A program made the position numbers and the translations under genes. From Lachnospiraceae bacterium (GTDB taxonomy: Bacteria > Bacillota > Clostridia > Lachnospirales > Lachnospiraceae), in NCBI GenBank assembly GCA_022792535.1, contig JAAWBG010000052.1:1-51107 (forward strand): a stretch of 51,107 nt of DNA, in the 5' to 3' direction. Positions 35,444-43,277 of the stretch are shown one piece after another. Within the stretch, counting starts at the first letter, position 1, and each line of letters begins with the position of its first letter. Below the pieces are notes generated by a model. It did not search any database and was not told where the DNA came from. It saw only the letters and a program-made list of their open reading frames with translations.

Positions 35444-36454
35444 TTATAACAGCGGAACGCCCTTTTTCTTACTTTCTATCACTACATTTTCCGGCCAAAG
35501 AGAGCACTGTACCTCGCCGATATGTGCTTTTCGAAGGAAAAACATACAGATTCGTGACTGGCCGATTCCGCCTCCAATGGTGAAGGGGAGAGTTTCTTTG
35601 ATAATGGACTGCTGGAAAGGAAGATTTGCACGTTCTGGACAGCCAGCCTTGTCTAACTGTTCTAAAAGGGCTTGTTTGTCTACCCGGATACCCATGGAAG
35701 AGAGCTCAAGGGCAATGTCCAGAACAGGATAATATACCACAATATCCGCATTTAGGGACCAATCGTCATAGTCAGGAGCTCTGCCATCGTGAGGCTCCCC
35801 GGAAGATAATTTATCCCCGATCTGCATAATACATACGGCGCCTTTTTCTCTTGCAATGTGCAGTTCCCGTTCTTTGGGAGAGCATTCCGGGAAACGGTCC
35901 TCTAATTCTTGCGTAGTGATGAAAAAGATATCGTGAGGAAGGATTTCCTCTATGTAATCATATTGAATAGCCATATATTTTTCCGTTTTTCGAAGAACTT
36001 TATATACATTTCGCACCGTGTCTTTTAAAAATTCTATGTTCCGATCCTCTCTGGAAATAATCTTTTCCCAATCCCATTGGTCCACAAAAATAGAATGAAT
36101 ATTGTCAGTGATCTCATCCCGCCGGATTGCGTTCATATCAGTATAGAGACCTTCTCCCAGAGAAAATCCATATTTTTCCAGCGCATAGCGCTTCCATTTG
36201 GCGAGAGAGTGTACGATTTCAGCATTTTTTTCCTGCTGTTCCTTGATACCGAAGGTAACAGGGCGCTCCACACCATTTAAGTTATCGTTTAAGCCGGAAT
36301 CAGGATCTACAAACAGAGGCGCAGATACCCGCTGCAAATTCAGTCGTTCTGACAGCAGATTTTGAAAAAAGTCTTTGACGGTTTTGATAGCAATCTGAGT
36401 ATCGTGAAGGTCAAGTTGAGGACGATAATCGTCCGGTATTATAAAATGTTCCAT
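35444..36454 (-). CDS. asnA: Aspartate-ammonia ligase
   Basis: Makes asparagine from aspartate, ammonia and ATP; the fold is related to class II aminoacyl-tRNA synthetases. Length 336 matches. Features: LSERLNLQRVSAPLFVDPDSGLND near residue 35, GLYTDMNAIRRDE (about 100), VDQWDWEKII (about 125) and the C-terminal LPFTIGGGIGQSRICMFFLRK. Start at 36454 follows GGAG. Promoter at 36498-36526. It places another ammonia-assimilating enzyme in this nitrogen/amino-acid region. Confidence 0.97.
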   Translation of the reverse strand: MEHFIIPDDYRPQLDLHDTQIAIKTVKDFFQNLLSERLNLQRVSAPLFVDPDSGLNDNLNGVERPVTFGIKEQQEKNAEIVHSLAKWKRYALEKYGFSLGEGLYTDMNAIRRDEITDNIHSIFVDQWDWEKIISREDRNIEFLKDTVRNVYKVLRKTEKYMAIQYDYIEEILPHDIFFITTQELEDRFPECSPKERELHIAREKGAVCIMQIGDKLSSGEPHDGRAPDYDDWSLNADIVVYYPVLDIALELSSMGIRVDKQALLEQLDKAGCPERANLPFQQSIIKETLPFTIGGGIGQSRICMFFLRKAHIGEVQCSLWPENVVIESKKKGVPLL

Positions 36455-36497
36455 AATGTCTCCTTAGATTTTGTATTTTATTTGACTTCCAGTACTT

Positions 36498-36526
36498 ATT
36501 ATATGCTTGTGAAGAAAGTTTTGCAA
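36498..36526 (-). promoter_or_regulatory. asnA promoter
   Basis: On the minus strand: TTGCAA (36521-36526), 17-nt spacer, TATAAT (36498-36503), about 45 nt before the start codon. Confidence 0.75.
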
Positions 36527-36539
36527 GAAGGAAGGAAAG

Positions 36540-36582
36540 TTAAAAATAAGGACAGGAAATCCTTAAGAGAATTTCCTGTCCT
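36540..36582 (-). terminator. Terminator of the fibronectin-III gene
   Basis: A 12-bp stem (AGGACAGGAAAT at 36549-36560 with its complement at 36571-36582) followed on the minus strand by a T-rich run. It lies downstream of the fn3 gene and upstream of the asnA promoter. Confidence 0.8.
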
Positions 36583-36618
36583 GCTGGGATCCCATTCTAA
36601 AAAAGAATAGGAAATTTT

Positions 36619-37869
36619 TTAATAATAAGAAGTTACAATACGGAAGCTGTTGTACCAATCCGTATCACTCTTATAGGTTGTTTTTTTGACTTTCTTATTT
36701 GCTACTATTCTATAATAGTAATTTGTGTATGTAGTCAAAGCGGATTTGCCGCATTTTTTGATCACACAGTTGGTTTTCTTTGTGGTAGTTACCTTACTCC
36801 ATTTTGTTGATCTTGGATTTTTGGTAACATATACGGTATAATTAGTTGCTCCTGATACTTTCTTCCAGGAAATCTTTACACCGTCAGAAGCACGGTTTCC
36901 TACCATTGATTTTTTGATACCAGTTGGATATTTTGCAAAGTAAGTATAATCAGACCATTTACCATATTTTTTAGTTCTGCCGATTTTTACATATCCACGC
37001 ACGCGGATCTTCATAAACTGACCATTTTTTAATTTTTTGCTCTTTTCTCTAACCAGAATCGTTTTACTATTCTGGTTAGCTACACTCTTTTTAACGATAG
37101 GCTTTTTGCCGCTTCCATAAACTTCATATTCATAGCCTGCTGCTGCGTTGCTGCGTTTCCAGGTAAAGTCTACAATATTGGCGGTAGGCTTTGTATCGCT
37201 TCCGCTTGCGTACATTTTTACGGATGAGATCTTGCCGGGAAGAGTAGCCATAGTTGTCTGAGTATAATCATTACTTGCAATATAACCAGTGCTGCTCTTT
37301 CTAGCTGGAAGTACTGCGACAGCATATTGGCTGTTAGCAGAGGCTTTGAAACTATAGGAGTTAGTTGTAACATTCTTATACGTTGGTTTTGAACTGGTGG
37401 ACTTCACATATCCTATCCTATAATAGCTGGCACCGGCTGCTTTATTCCAGGATAAGGAAATTTTTTCGTTTTCAGCCTTTGTCTGTTTTAAACCAGAAAC
37501 CTTGGAAGGACAGGTAACTACCTCAATTTTAGAAGAAGCAGTTCCAACATTTCCAGATGCATCAATAGCAGAAACTCTTACATAATAAGATTTTCCTGCA
37601 GTAAGTCCACCGATCACACCACTATTAGTAGATATTTCTCCAGACTTTATATTACCAGAAAAGCTGGAATTTTCACAGTATTCCACTTTGTATTTTGCAG
37701 CGTCTGTAACTTTTTTCCATTCTACTTGGACTGCTGTAGTATTATGTCCGGTCTGTTTTAAGCCAGTAACTGTGCCTGGGGCAGCTTCTGCTTTGATGCC
37801 GACGCCCAGGAATAATACGCACAACAGCGCCAGCATCCAAGCCTTTGAAAATTTTACTAAATTTTTCAT
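36619..37869 (-). CDS. Secreted multi-fibronectin-type-III protein
   Basis: A 416-residue exported protein. Residues 1-29 are a signal peptide cleaved near KAEAA. Four fibronectin-III modules follow (about 30-120, 122-210, 213-320, 322-416), each with the core Trp/Tyr pattern, e.g. AVQVEWKKVTDAAKYKVEY and VKISWKKVSGATNYTVYV. The C-terminal modules are rich in Lys. No sortase motif, membrane anchor or catalytic domain is seen, so it is probably a soluble or cell-wall-associated adhesion/scaffold protein. ATG at 37869 follows AAAAGGAGAG. Single-gene transcript with its own promoter and terminator. Confidence 0.85.
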   Translation of the reverse strand: MKNLVKFSKAWMLALLCVLFLGVGIKAEAAPGTVTGLKQTGHNTTAVQVEWKKVTDAAKYKVEYCENSSFSGNIKSGEISTNSGVIGGLTAGKSYYVRVSAIDASGNVGTASSKIEVVTCPSKVSGLKQTKAENEKISLSWNKAAGASYYRIGYVKSTSSKPTYKNVTTNSYSFKASANSQYAVAVLPARKSSTGYIASNDYTQTTMATLPGKISSVKMYASGSDTKPTANIVDFTWKRSNAAAGYEYEVYGSGKKPIVKKSVANQNSKTILVREKSKKLKNGQFMKIRVRGYVKIGRTKKYGKWSDYTYFAKYPTGIKKSMVGNRASDGVKISWKKVSGATNYTVYVTKNPRSTKWSKVTTTKKTNCVIKKCGKSALTTYTNYYYRIVANKKVKKTTYKSDTDWYNSFRIVTSYY

Positions 37870-37909
37870 AGTCTCTCTCCTTTTCTTTGGATATTTTGTT
37901 ATATAATGA

Positions 37910-37938
37910 ATTTTAACACTTGACTTTTTTATTGTCAA
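37910..37938 (-). promoter_or_regulatory. Promoter of the fibronectin-III gene
   Basis: On the minus strand: TTGACA (37933-37938), 17-nt spacer, TAAAAT (37910-37915), about 40 nt before the start codon. Confidence 0.75.
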
Positions 37939-38032
37939 TAATATGAAAAACAAAAAAGAATTTTAATGTGGTTTTGAGAGGATTTTTGTGAGAAAAGTAC
38001 CAGATTTCAGAGTGAAAAAATTAAAATGATGG

Positions 38033-38062
38033 TTGGACATTCCTCACAGAATAAGGTATACT
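38033..38062 (+). promoter_or_regulatory. Probable promoter of the ABC-F gene
   Basis: TTGGAC (38033-38038), 18-nt spacer, TATACT (38057-38062). The -10 box lies inside the first 29-bp direct repeat, suggesting the repeat is an operator. Leader about 100 nt. Confidence 0.55.
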
Positions 38063-38130
38063 CACAGAGTACCCCAAGATGGCCATTAGGCCAGTGTAAG
38101 AGGTATACTCACAGAGTACCCCAAGATGGC
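38055..38130 (+). repeat. Two 29-bp direct repeats in the ABC-F leader
   Basis: Identical copies at 38055-38083 and 38102-38130 separated by 18 nt. Each contains an interrupted inverted repeat, GGTATACTCACAGAGTACC, able to form a small hairpin. The first overlaps the probable -10 box; the second lies about 50 bp downstream in the leader. Confidence 0.8.
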
Positions 38131-38170
38131 ACGATTGAGTTATTTGATGAAGATTAGGAGATCATAGTTT

Positions 38171-39724
38171 ATGATATTAGATGTAAGAAATCTGACCCAT
38201 GGATTTGGAGACCGGGCAATTTTCCAGGATGTGTCTTTTCGACTGTTAAAGGGAGAACATATTGGACTAATCGGGGCAAATGGGGAAGGAAAATCTACTT
38301 TTTTAAATATTGTGACGGGACAATTGCAGTCGGATGAGGGAACTGTGGAGTGGGCGAAGCATGTGCGGGCCGGGTACCTGGATCAGCATACGGTGCTGGA
38401 GGCTGGCATGACGGTGAGAGATGTGCTGCGCAGCGCCTTTTCCTTTCTCTATGAGATGGAACAGGAAATGAACCAGATGTTTGAGGCTATGGGTGAGGCG
38501 GAGCCGGAAGAGATGAATCAGCTGATGGAGGAGACAGGCACCCTGCAGGAGTTGTTGGAACAGCATGATTTCTATATGATTGACACAAAGGTGGAAGAAG
38601 TAGCCAGAGCTCTCGGCATCATAGAACTGGGGTTAGACGCAGATGTGACGGAACTGAGCGGCGGCCAGAGAACCAAGGTGCTTTTGGCAAAATTGCTGTT
38701 GGAAAAACCAGACATCCTCTTGCTGGACGAGCCTACCAATTATCTGGATGAACATCATATTGAGTGGCTGCGCCGGTATCTTTTGGATTATGAAAATGCT
38801 TTTATTTTAATTTCTCATGATATTCCCTTTCTCAATAGTGTGGTAAATCTGATTTATCATATGGAACACCAGGAATTGACCCGGTATGTGGGAGATTACG
38901 ACAGATTTTTGGAAGCTTATGAGATGAAAAAGGCTCAGCTGGAGGCGGCTTATAAAAAGCAGCAGAAAGAAATTGAAAATTTAAAGGATTTTGTGGCTAG
39001 AAATAAGGCGCGGGTGGCAACCAGAAATATGGCTATGTCCAGGCAGAAGAAGCTGGACAAAATGGAAGTGATTCAGCTTGACAAAGATCGGCCCAAGCCA
39101 GAATTTGTGTTTTGCAATGCCAGGGCAGCCGGGAAGGTGATTTTTGAGACGACCGATCTTGTGATTGGATATGAGAAAGAGAGACCTTTGTCAAAACCTA
39201 TGAATCTGCGGATGGAGCGGGGCGAAAAAATTGCCATTGTGGGAACCAATGGAATTGGAAAGACTACCTTTCTGAAAAGTGTGCTGGGATTGTTAAAGCC
39301 TGTTTCAGGAAAAGTACAGTTGGGAGATTATCTTTATCCAGGATATTTTGAGCAGGAAATGCCTGGCAGTGAGAATAGCTGTATTGAGGAGATTTGGGAA
39401 ACGTTTCCTTCCTATAATCAATATGAGGTCCGTTCGGCGTTGGCAAAGTGCGGGCTTACCACACAGCATATTGAGAGTAAGGTCAAAATTTTAAGCGGCG
39501 GGGAACAGGCCAAAGTCCGGCTGTGTAAATTACTGAATGTGGAGACAAATATTCTGCTGCTGGACGAGCCTACCAATCACTTGGATGTGGAGGCAAAGGA
39601 AGAACTGAAACGAGGGCTGCAGGAATATAAGGGAGCTGTTTTGCTGGTGTGCCATGAGCCGGAATTTTACCGGGATGTGGTGAAACAGATCTGGAATATG
39701 GAAGAGTATTCTCTGTTACAGTAA
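38171..39724 (+). CDS. ABC-F family ATPase
   Basis: A 517-residue soluble protein with two ABC domains and no membrane part; ABC-F proteins act on the ribosome E/P site in translation or antibiotic resistance. Walker A motifs are GANGEGKST (about residue 36) and GTNGIGKTT (about 358). Signature motifs are LSGGQRTKVLLAKLL and LSGGEQAKVRLCKLL, with Walker B/H-switch LLLDEPTNYLDEHH and LLLDEPTNHLDVEA. The inter-domain linker (about 245-300, Lys/Glu-rich) is short. Length and sequence are close to Bacillus YfmM-type, so a housekeeping role is more likely than resistance. Leader repeats could provide drug-responsive control. Confidence 0.95.
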   Translation: MILDVRNLTHGFGDRAIFQDVSFRLLKGEHIGLIGANGEGKSTFLNIVTGQLQSDEGTVEWAKHVRAGYLDQHTVLEAGMTVRDVLRSAFSFLYEMEQEMNQMFEAMGEAEPEEMNQLMEETGTLQELLEQHDFYMIDTKVEEVARALGIIELGLDADVTELSGGQRTKVLLAKLLLEKPDILLLDEPTNYLDEHHIEWLRRYLLDYENAFILISHDIPFLNSVVNLIYHMEHQELTRYVGDYDRFLEAYEMKKAQLEAAYKKQQKEIENLKDFVARNKARVATRNMAMSRQKKLDKMEVIQLDKDRPKPEFVFCNARAAGKVIFETTDLVIGYEKERPLSKPMNLRMERGEKIAIVGTNGIGKTTFLKSVLGLLKPVSGKVQLGDYLYPGYFEQEMPGSENSCIEEIWETFPSYNQYEVRSALAKCGLTTQHIESKVKILSGGEQAKVRLCKLLNVETNILLLDEPTNHLDVEAKEELKRGLQEYKGAVLLVCHEPEFYRDVVKQIWNMEEYSLLQ

Positions 39725-39752
39725 TTCTGGCGGTTAACAGGGAGGTGTGCCA

Positions 39753-40451
39753 ATGAAAGGACTTGATACGGCGGATGTGGTTCGGCAATTGGAATGGATG
39801 ATAAGGATTCTGCTGGCAGGGGTATGCGGCGGTATTATCGGATATGAGCGGGAGAGCAGGAAGAAGACGGCAGGACTCCGCACTCATGTGATCGTGGCGG
39901 TTTCTTCGGCTCTGATGATTCTGCTGTCTAAATATGGATTTCAGGATGTAGTGGGACAGTATGTGCGGGTGGACCCTTCCAGAATTGCATCGGGAGCTGT
40001 GGCAGCCATTGGTTTTTTGGGATCCGGCGTTATTTTTTCCCGCAATAAAAATATAAGCGGAATCACTACTTCGGCAGGAATCTGGGCGACCCTTGGGGTG
40101 GGTATGGCGGTAGGCGCCGGCATGTATGTGGTTGGAATCTGTACCACGGCGATTGTGGTGATGGTAGAGATTTTTTTGGGGAGACAAGGAAAAGTTTCTC
40201 ATATTATCAAAGACGTGTATGAGATAGAGGTAGAATATCTGGCCGCTTCTGGAACAGGAAGGCAGATCAGTGAGGAACTCAAGGCAGAGTTAGAGGATAC
40301 CTACCAATGTCACATTTTGAAATTCCGCAGCAGGAGAAAGGGCGGGAGTATCCGTTTGGAACTTTTGGTGCGGACTTCGAAAGGGAAAGAATTATATCAT
40401 TTGATGGAATATATGGAGAAATATCCAGAGATCTTGAGAATCAATTTATAA
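39753..40451 (+). CDS. MgtC/SapB family membrane protein
   Basis: A 232-residue protein with four or five N-terminal membrane helices (about 15-140): GGIIGYERESRKKTAGLRTH near residue 25 is the family hallmark, followed by PSRIASGAVAAIGFLGSGVI and TTSAGIWATLGVGMAVGAG. The C-terminal cytosolic part (about 150-232) resembles an ACT-like regulatory domain. MgtC proteins affect Mg2+ homeostasis and F-ATPase activity. ATG at 39753 follows GGGAGG by 7 nt; an in-frame GTG at 39747 is too close to it. Confidence 0.9.
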   Translation: MKGLDTADVVRQLEWMIRILLAGVCGGIIGYERESRKKTAGLRTHVIVAVSSALMILLSKYGFQDVVGQYVRVDPSRIASGAVAAIGFLGSGVIFSRNKNISGITTSAGIWATLGVGMAVGAGMYVVGICTTAIVVMVEIFLGRQGKVSHIIKDVYEIEVEYLAASGTGRQISEELKAELEDTYQCHILKFRSRRKGGSIRLELLVRTSKGKELYHLMEYMEKYPEILRINL

Positions 40452-40583
40452 GATAGGGAATGGGGATGCCGCAAAGTATGGAGATGTTACAAGATTATGG
40501 ATACAACCCAGCAATGTTTGAACATTATCTTGCAGGAATCTGTTATTTTGCAACAGCCCCGACAGACAATAAGAGAGGGACCC

Positions 40584-41891
40584 ATGAAAACATACAGTGA
40601 GAAATATTTAGAGCTGGAGCAAAAATTTTCCGTGATTTATCCAGAACATGATAAGGCGACTTATACAAGCCTGCTGAATTATTCAGATGATTTAGAAAAG
40701 CCTTTTCAGCGCTGGTATCGGTACAAAGAAGGCTATTCTGTGGAGCTGGTGGAGCATCTGATCAGGGAATACAGCAAAAGAAAAAAAGGAAAGATCCTAG
40801 ACCCTTTTTCCGGCAGCGGCAGTACGCTTTTGGCGGCCGGCAATATGGGATACCGTGGAATTGGATATGAGGTCAATCCTTTTTCCTTTTTTTTGGCAAA
40901 ATGTAAGCTGAACAATTATTCTGAGGCAGAGATCAGTTTGTTTCAGCAGGCTTATCAGGATATTCTGGACAGAAAAGATCTGGAGGGCGTGGCGTACAAG
41001 CTGCCGAAACTTTCCATCAGCCGCAAAGTTTTTTCAGAAGAGATAGAATCTTATTATATGAAAATCAAAACGCGGATTGATATGGAATACGCCCAGAATG
41101 AAAAGGTGCATGATCTCCTGATACTGGGGTGGCTGGCCTGCTTGGAACCTCTTTCTAATTACCGTAAAGCCGGAAATGGGTTAAAGATCAAAAAATATGT
41201 AAAACCCAGGGTTTTGTCCCAGAAAAATGCGGCGGACATGCTGGCAGAAGAATATCAGAAAATTTATACAGATTTGCAGTACAAAAGAGAAATCTGTGAT
41301 TCTGTGCTGTATCATAAGAGCTGCCTGAATATGGGGGAGGATATTCCAGAAAACAGTATAGAGGGAATTATATTTTCACCGCCTTACGCTAATTGTTTTG
41401 ATTACACAGAGATCTATAAGCTGGAATTGTGGTTTGGCGGATTTGTCTCAGAATATTCTGATCTGAAAAAATTGAGAAACGCGTCCCTCCATTCCCACTT
41501 AAATGGGAATCTGAACCTGGAAGTTCAGGAGAAAAGCCAGATATTACAAGAATTGTTGGAAGATCTGCAGCAGAAACAATTGTGGGATAAAAAGATTCCC
41601 CAAATGCTGCGCCTGTATTATGACGATATGTTTCAGGTGTTGGAGGAAAGTTATCAGGTATTAGATGATCAGGGATTCTGCTGTATCGTGATAGGAAATT
41701 CTGCCTATGGAGGTTTGATATTTCCAGCCGACCTGATTTTAGCAGAATACGCAGAAAAAATTGGATTTACGGTGGATAAAATTGAAGTGGACCGCTATAT
41801 GATTACCAGTTCCCAGCAGTATAAGATCACAAAAGAATCTGGAAAATATTTAAGGGAGAGCGTTGTATGTCTGGTGAAAAACAGCTTATAA
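40584..41891 (+). CDS. Type II DNA methyltransferase (amino-type) 1 of R-M cassette
   Basis: A 435-residue SAM-dependent DNA methyltransferase modifying adenine N6 or cytosine N4. SAM motif I is LDPFSGSGSTLLAAG (about residues 72-86); catalytic motif IV is SPPYANCFDY (about 264-273). About 180 residues lie between them, consistent with an inserted target-recognition region (alpha-like order). ATG at 40584 follows GAGAGGGA; an ATG at 40497 has no ribosome site. It is the first of two similar methyltransferases before a type IIS nuclease. Pairs of this kind each methylate one strand of an asymmetric site. Confidence 0.9.
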   Translation: MKTYSEKYLELEQKFSVIYPEHDKATYTSLLNYSDDLEKPFQRWYRYKEGYSVELVEHLIREYSKRKKGKILDPFSGSGSTLLAAGNMGYRGIGYEVNPFSFFLAKCKLNNYSEAEISLFQQAYQDILDRKDLEGVAYKLPKLSISRKVFSEEIESYYMKIKTRIDMEYAQNEKVHDLLILGWLACLEPLSNYRKAGNGLKIKKYVKPRVLSQKNAADMLAEEYQKIYTDLQYKREICDSVLYHKSCLNMGEDIPENSIEGIIFSPPYANCFDYTEIYKLELWFGGFVSEYSDLKKLRNASLHSHLNGNLNLEVQEKSQILQELLEDLQQKQLWDKKIPQMLRLYYDDMFQVLEESYQVLDDQGFCCIVIGNSAYGGLIFPADLILAEYAEKIGFTVDKIEVDRYMITSSQQYKITKESGKYLRESVVCLVKNSL

Positions 41892-42027
41892 AAGAGAATA
41901 TATGTCTGTCAAAAACAGTTTATAAAGGAAAACCTATGTCTGAGAAGGAACAGATCACAGAGGAGAGAGCGTATGTCTGAGAAAGAACAGATCACAGAGG
42001 AGAGAGCGTATGTCTGAGAAAGAACAG
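41867..42027 (+). repeat. Tandem repeats of the methyltransferase-2 start region
   Basis: Units starting TATGTCTG have their ATG at 41867, 41902, 41936, 41973 and 42010 (steps 35, 34, 37, 37). The last three are nearly identical and each carries GAGGAGAGAGCGT just before the next ATG, i.e. a copied ribosome site plus start codon. The first unit lies inside the 3' end of methyltransferase 1. Because 37 is not a multiple of 3, each copy shifts frame: the ORF from 41936 ends at TGA 41978-41980, 3 nt past the next ATG. Confidence 0.88.
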
Positions 42028-43275
42028 ATTATAGAAGTAAAAGAGCTTCCCCTTCAGATAGAAACAGGCGCCTCTTATGTGATTAAGCAGGCGAATCCCA
42101 ATACATATACCCATGGAATGTTTAAATATCCCTGCAAATTTATTCCAGAGATTCCCAGATGGGGACTGCGGAATTTTTTGGAAGACAAAAGGCAGGTGGT
42201 CTTCGATCCCTTTTCTGGCAGCGGGACAACTTTATTGGAAGCAAATCTTCAGGGATATGACGCCTGGGGAACGGAGATCGACGATATTGCAAAATTGATT
42301 ATCAAAGTCAAAACCACTCGGCTGCGTCAGGAACAGATGGGGGAGCTGGAAGAACATTTTTTAAGGATGTTAGATCGGATCAAAGAGGAAGAAAGAGATT
42401 ATTTTCGCCCGGCCATAGACAACCTGGAACATTGGTTTTCAAAGAAAACCATTGGGGAATTGGGACGGATGAAGGGGTATGTGGACGAGATTAAGGACAC
42501 AGAGATTCAGAATTTCTTCCAGCTTTGCATGGTGTCTATCATAAAGAAAGTTTCCAATGCAGACGATACATCGCCGAAACCTTATGTCTCCAATAAGATT
42601 CAAAAGGAACCGCCTCCAGTAGAGAGGGAGTTCTCGTCTACGTATCAGAGATATAGACAGATGCTTTGCCAGCTTCAGGAAGCTGAAAATCTGGGACGAA
42701 CCATGATACTGGAAGGAGATGCGCTGGCATTCTCCCCGCCGGGGCAGATAGACTTAGCAATTACATCGCCCCCTTATATCAATGCCTTTGACTATGGCAG
42801 AACCCTGCGTCTGGAAAATCTCTGGATGGATTTGCTGACGGAACAGGAACTGCGGGATAAGAAAAAGCGATATGTGGGAACGGAGAAGATACAAGTCCAG
42901 GCTGAACAAGGGAATCTCGCTATTTTGAACAAGAGTAGTCTCTTAGAGGAATACTATGAAAAAATTCTGCCGGTGGATGAAAAACGCGCCTTAATTGTGA
43001 AAAAATTTTTTGAAGATATGGAGACAAATCTGCAATGTATTTCCAGACACATGGCGGCAGGGGGAAAATATATGATTGTGATCGGCAACAGCAGAATTCG
43101 AAAGGTGGAAGTTGAGAGCTGGCAGGTGATTGGACAGATTGCCAGCCAAAATGGTTTTCATAAGCTTCAGCATTTCAGCTATGTGATTCAAAATCCTTAT
43201 ATTCGGATTCCCAGAAAAGGAATGGGAGGAAAGATCCATAAGGACTATGTATTAGTGTTAGAAAAGGGGGAATAA
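42010..43275 (+). CDS. Type II DNA methyltransferase (amino-type) 2 of R-M cassette
   Basis: A 421-residue SAM-dependent DNA methyltransferase, paralogous in layout to the first. Motif I is FDPFSGSGTTLLEAN (about residues 65-79); catalytic motif IV is TSPPYINAFDYGRTLRLENL (from about 252). It most likely modifies the other strand of the asymmetric recognition site. The start chosen is the third ATG of the 37-bp repeat array, the only one that opens the full frame. It ends two nt before the nuclease gene, so expression is coupled. Confidence 0.9.
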   Translation: MSEKEQIIEVKELPLQIETGASYVIKQANPNTYTHGMFKYPCKFIPEIPRWGLRNFLEDKRQVVFDPFSGSGTTLLEANLQGYDAWGTEIDDIAKLIIKVKTTRLRQEQMGELEEHFLRMLDRIKEEERDYFRPAIDNLEHWFSKKTIGELGRMKGYVDEIKDTEIQNFFQLCMVSIIKKVSNADDTSPKPYVSNKIQKEPPPVEREFSSTYQRYRQMLCQLQEAENLGRTMILEGDALAFSPPGQIDLAITSPPYINAFDYGRTLRLENLWMDLLTEQELRDKKKRYVGTEKIQVQAEQGNLAILNKSSLLEEYYEKILPVDEKRALIVKKFFEDMETNLQCISRHMAAGGKYMIVIGNSRIRKVEVESWQVIGQIASQNGFHKLQHFSYVIQNPYIRIPRKGMGGKIHKDYVLVLEKGE

Positions 43276-43277
43276 CT

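Noticed and set aside
38055..38130. Possible minimal CRISPR (two 29-bp repeats, 18-nt spacer)
   Set aside because: Only two repeats, spacer too short, no cas genes; lies in a gene leader and overlaps a promoter.
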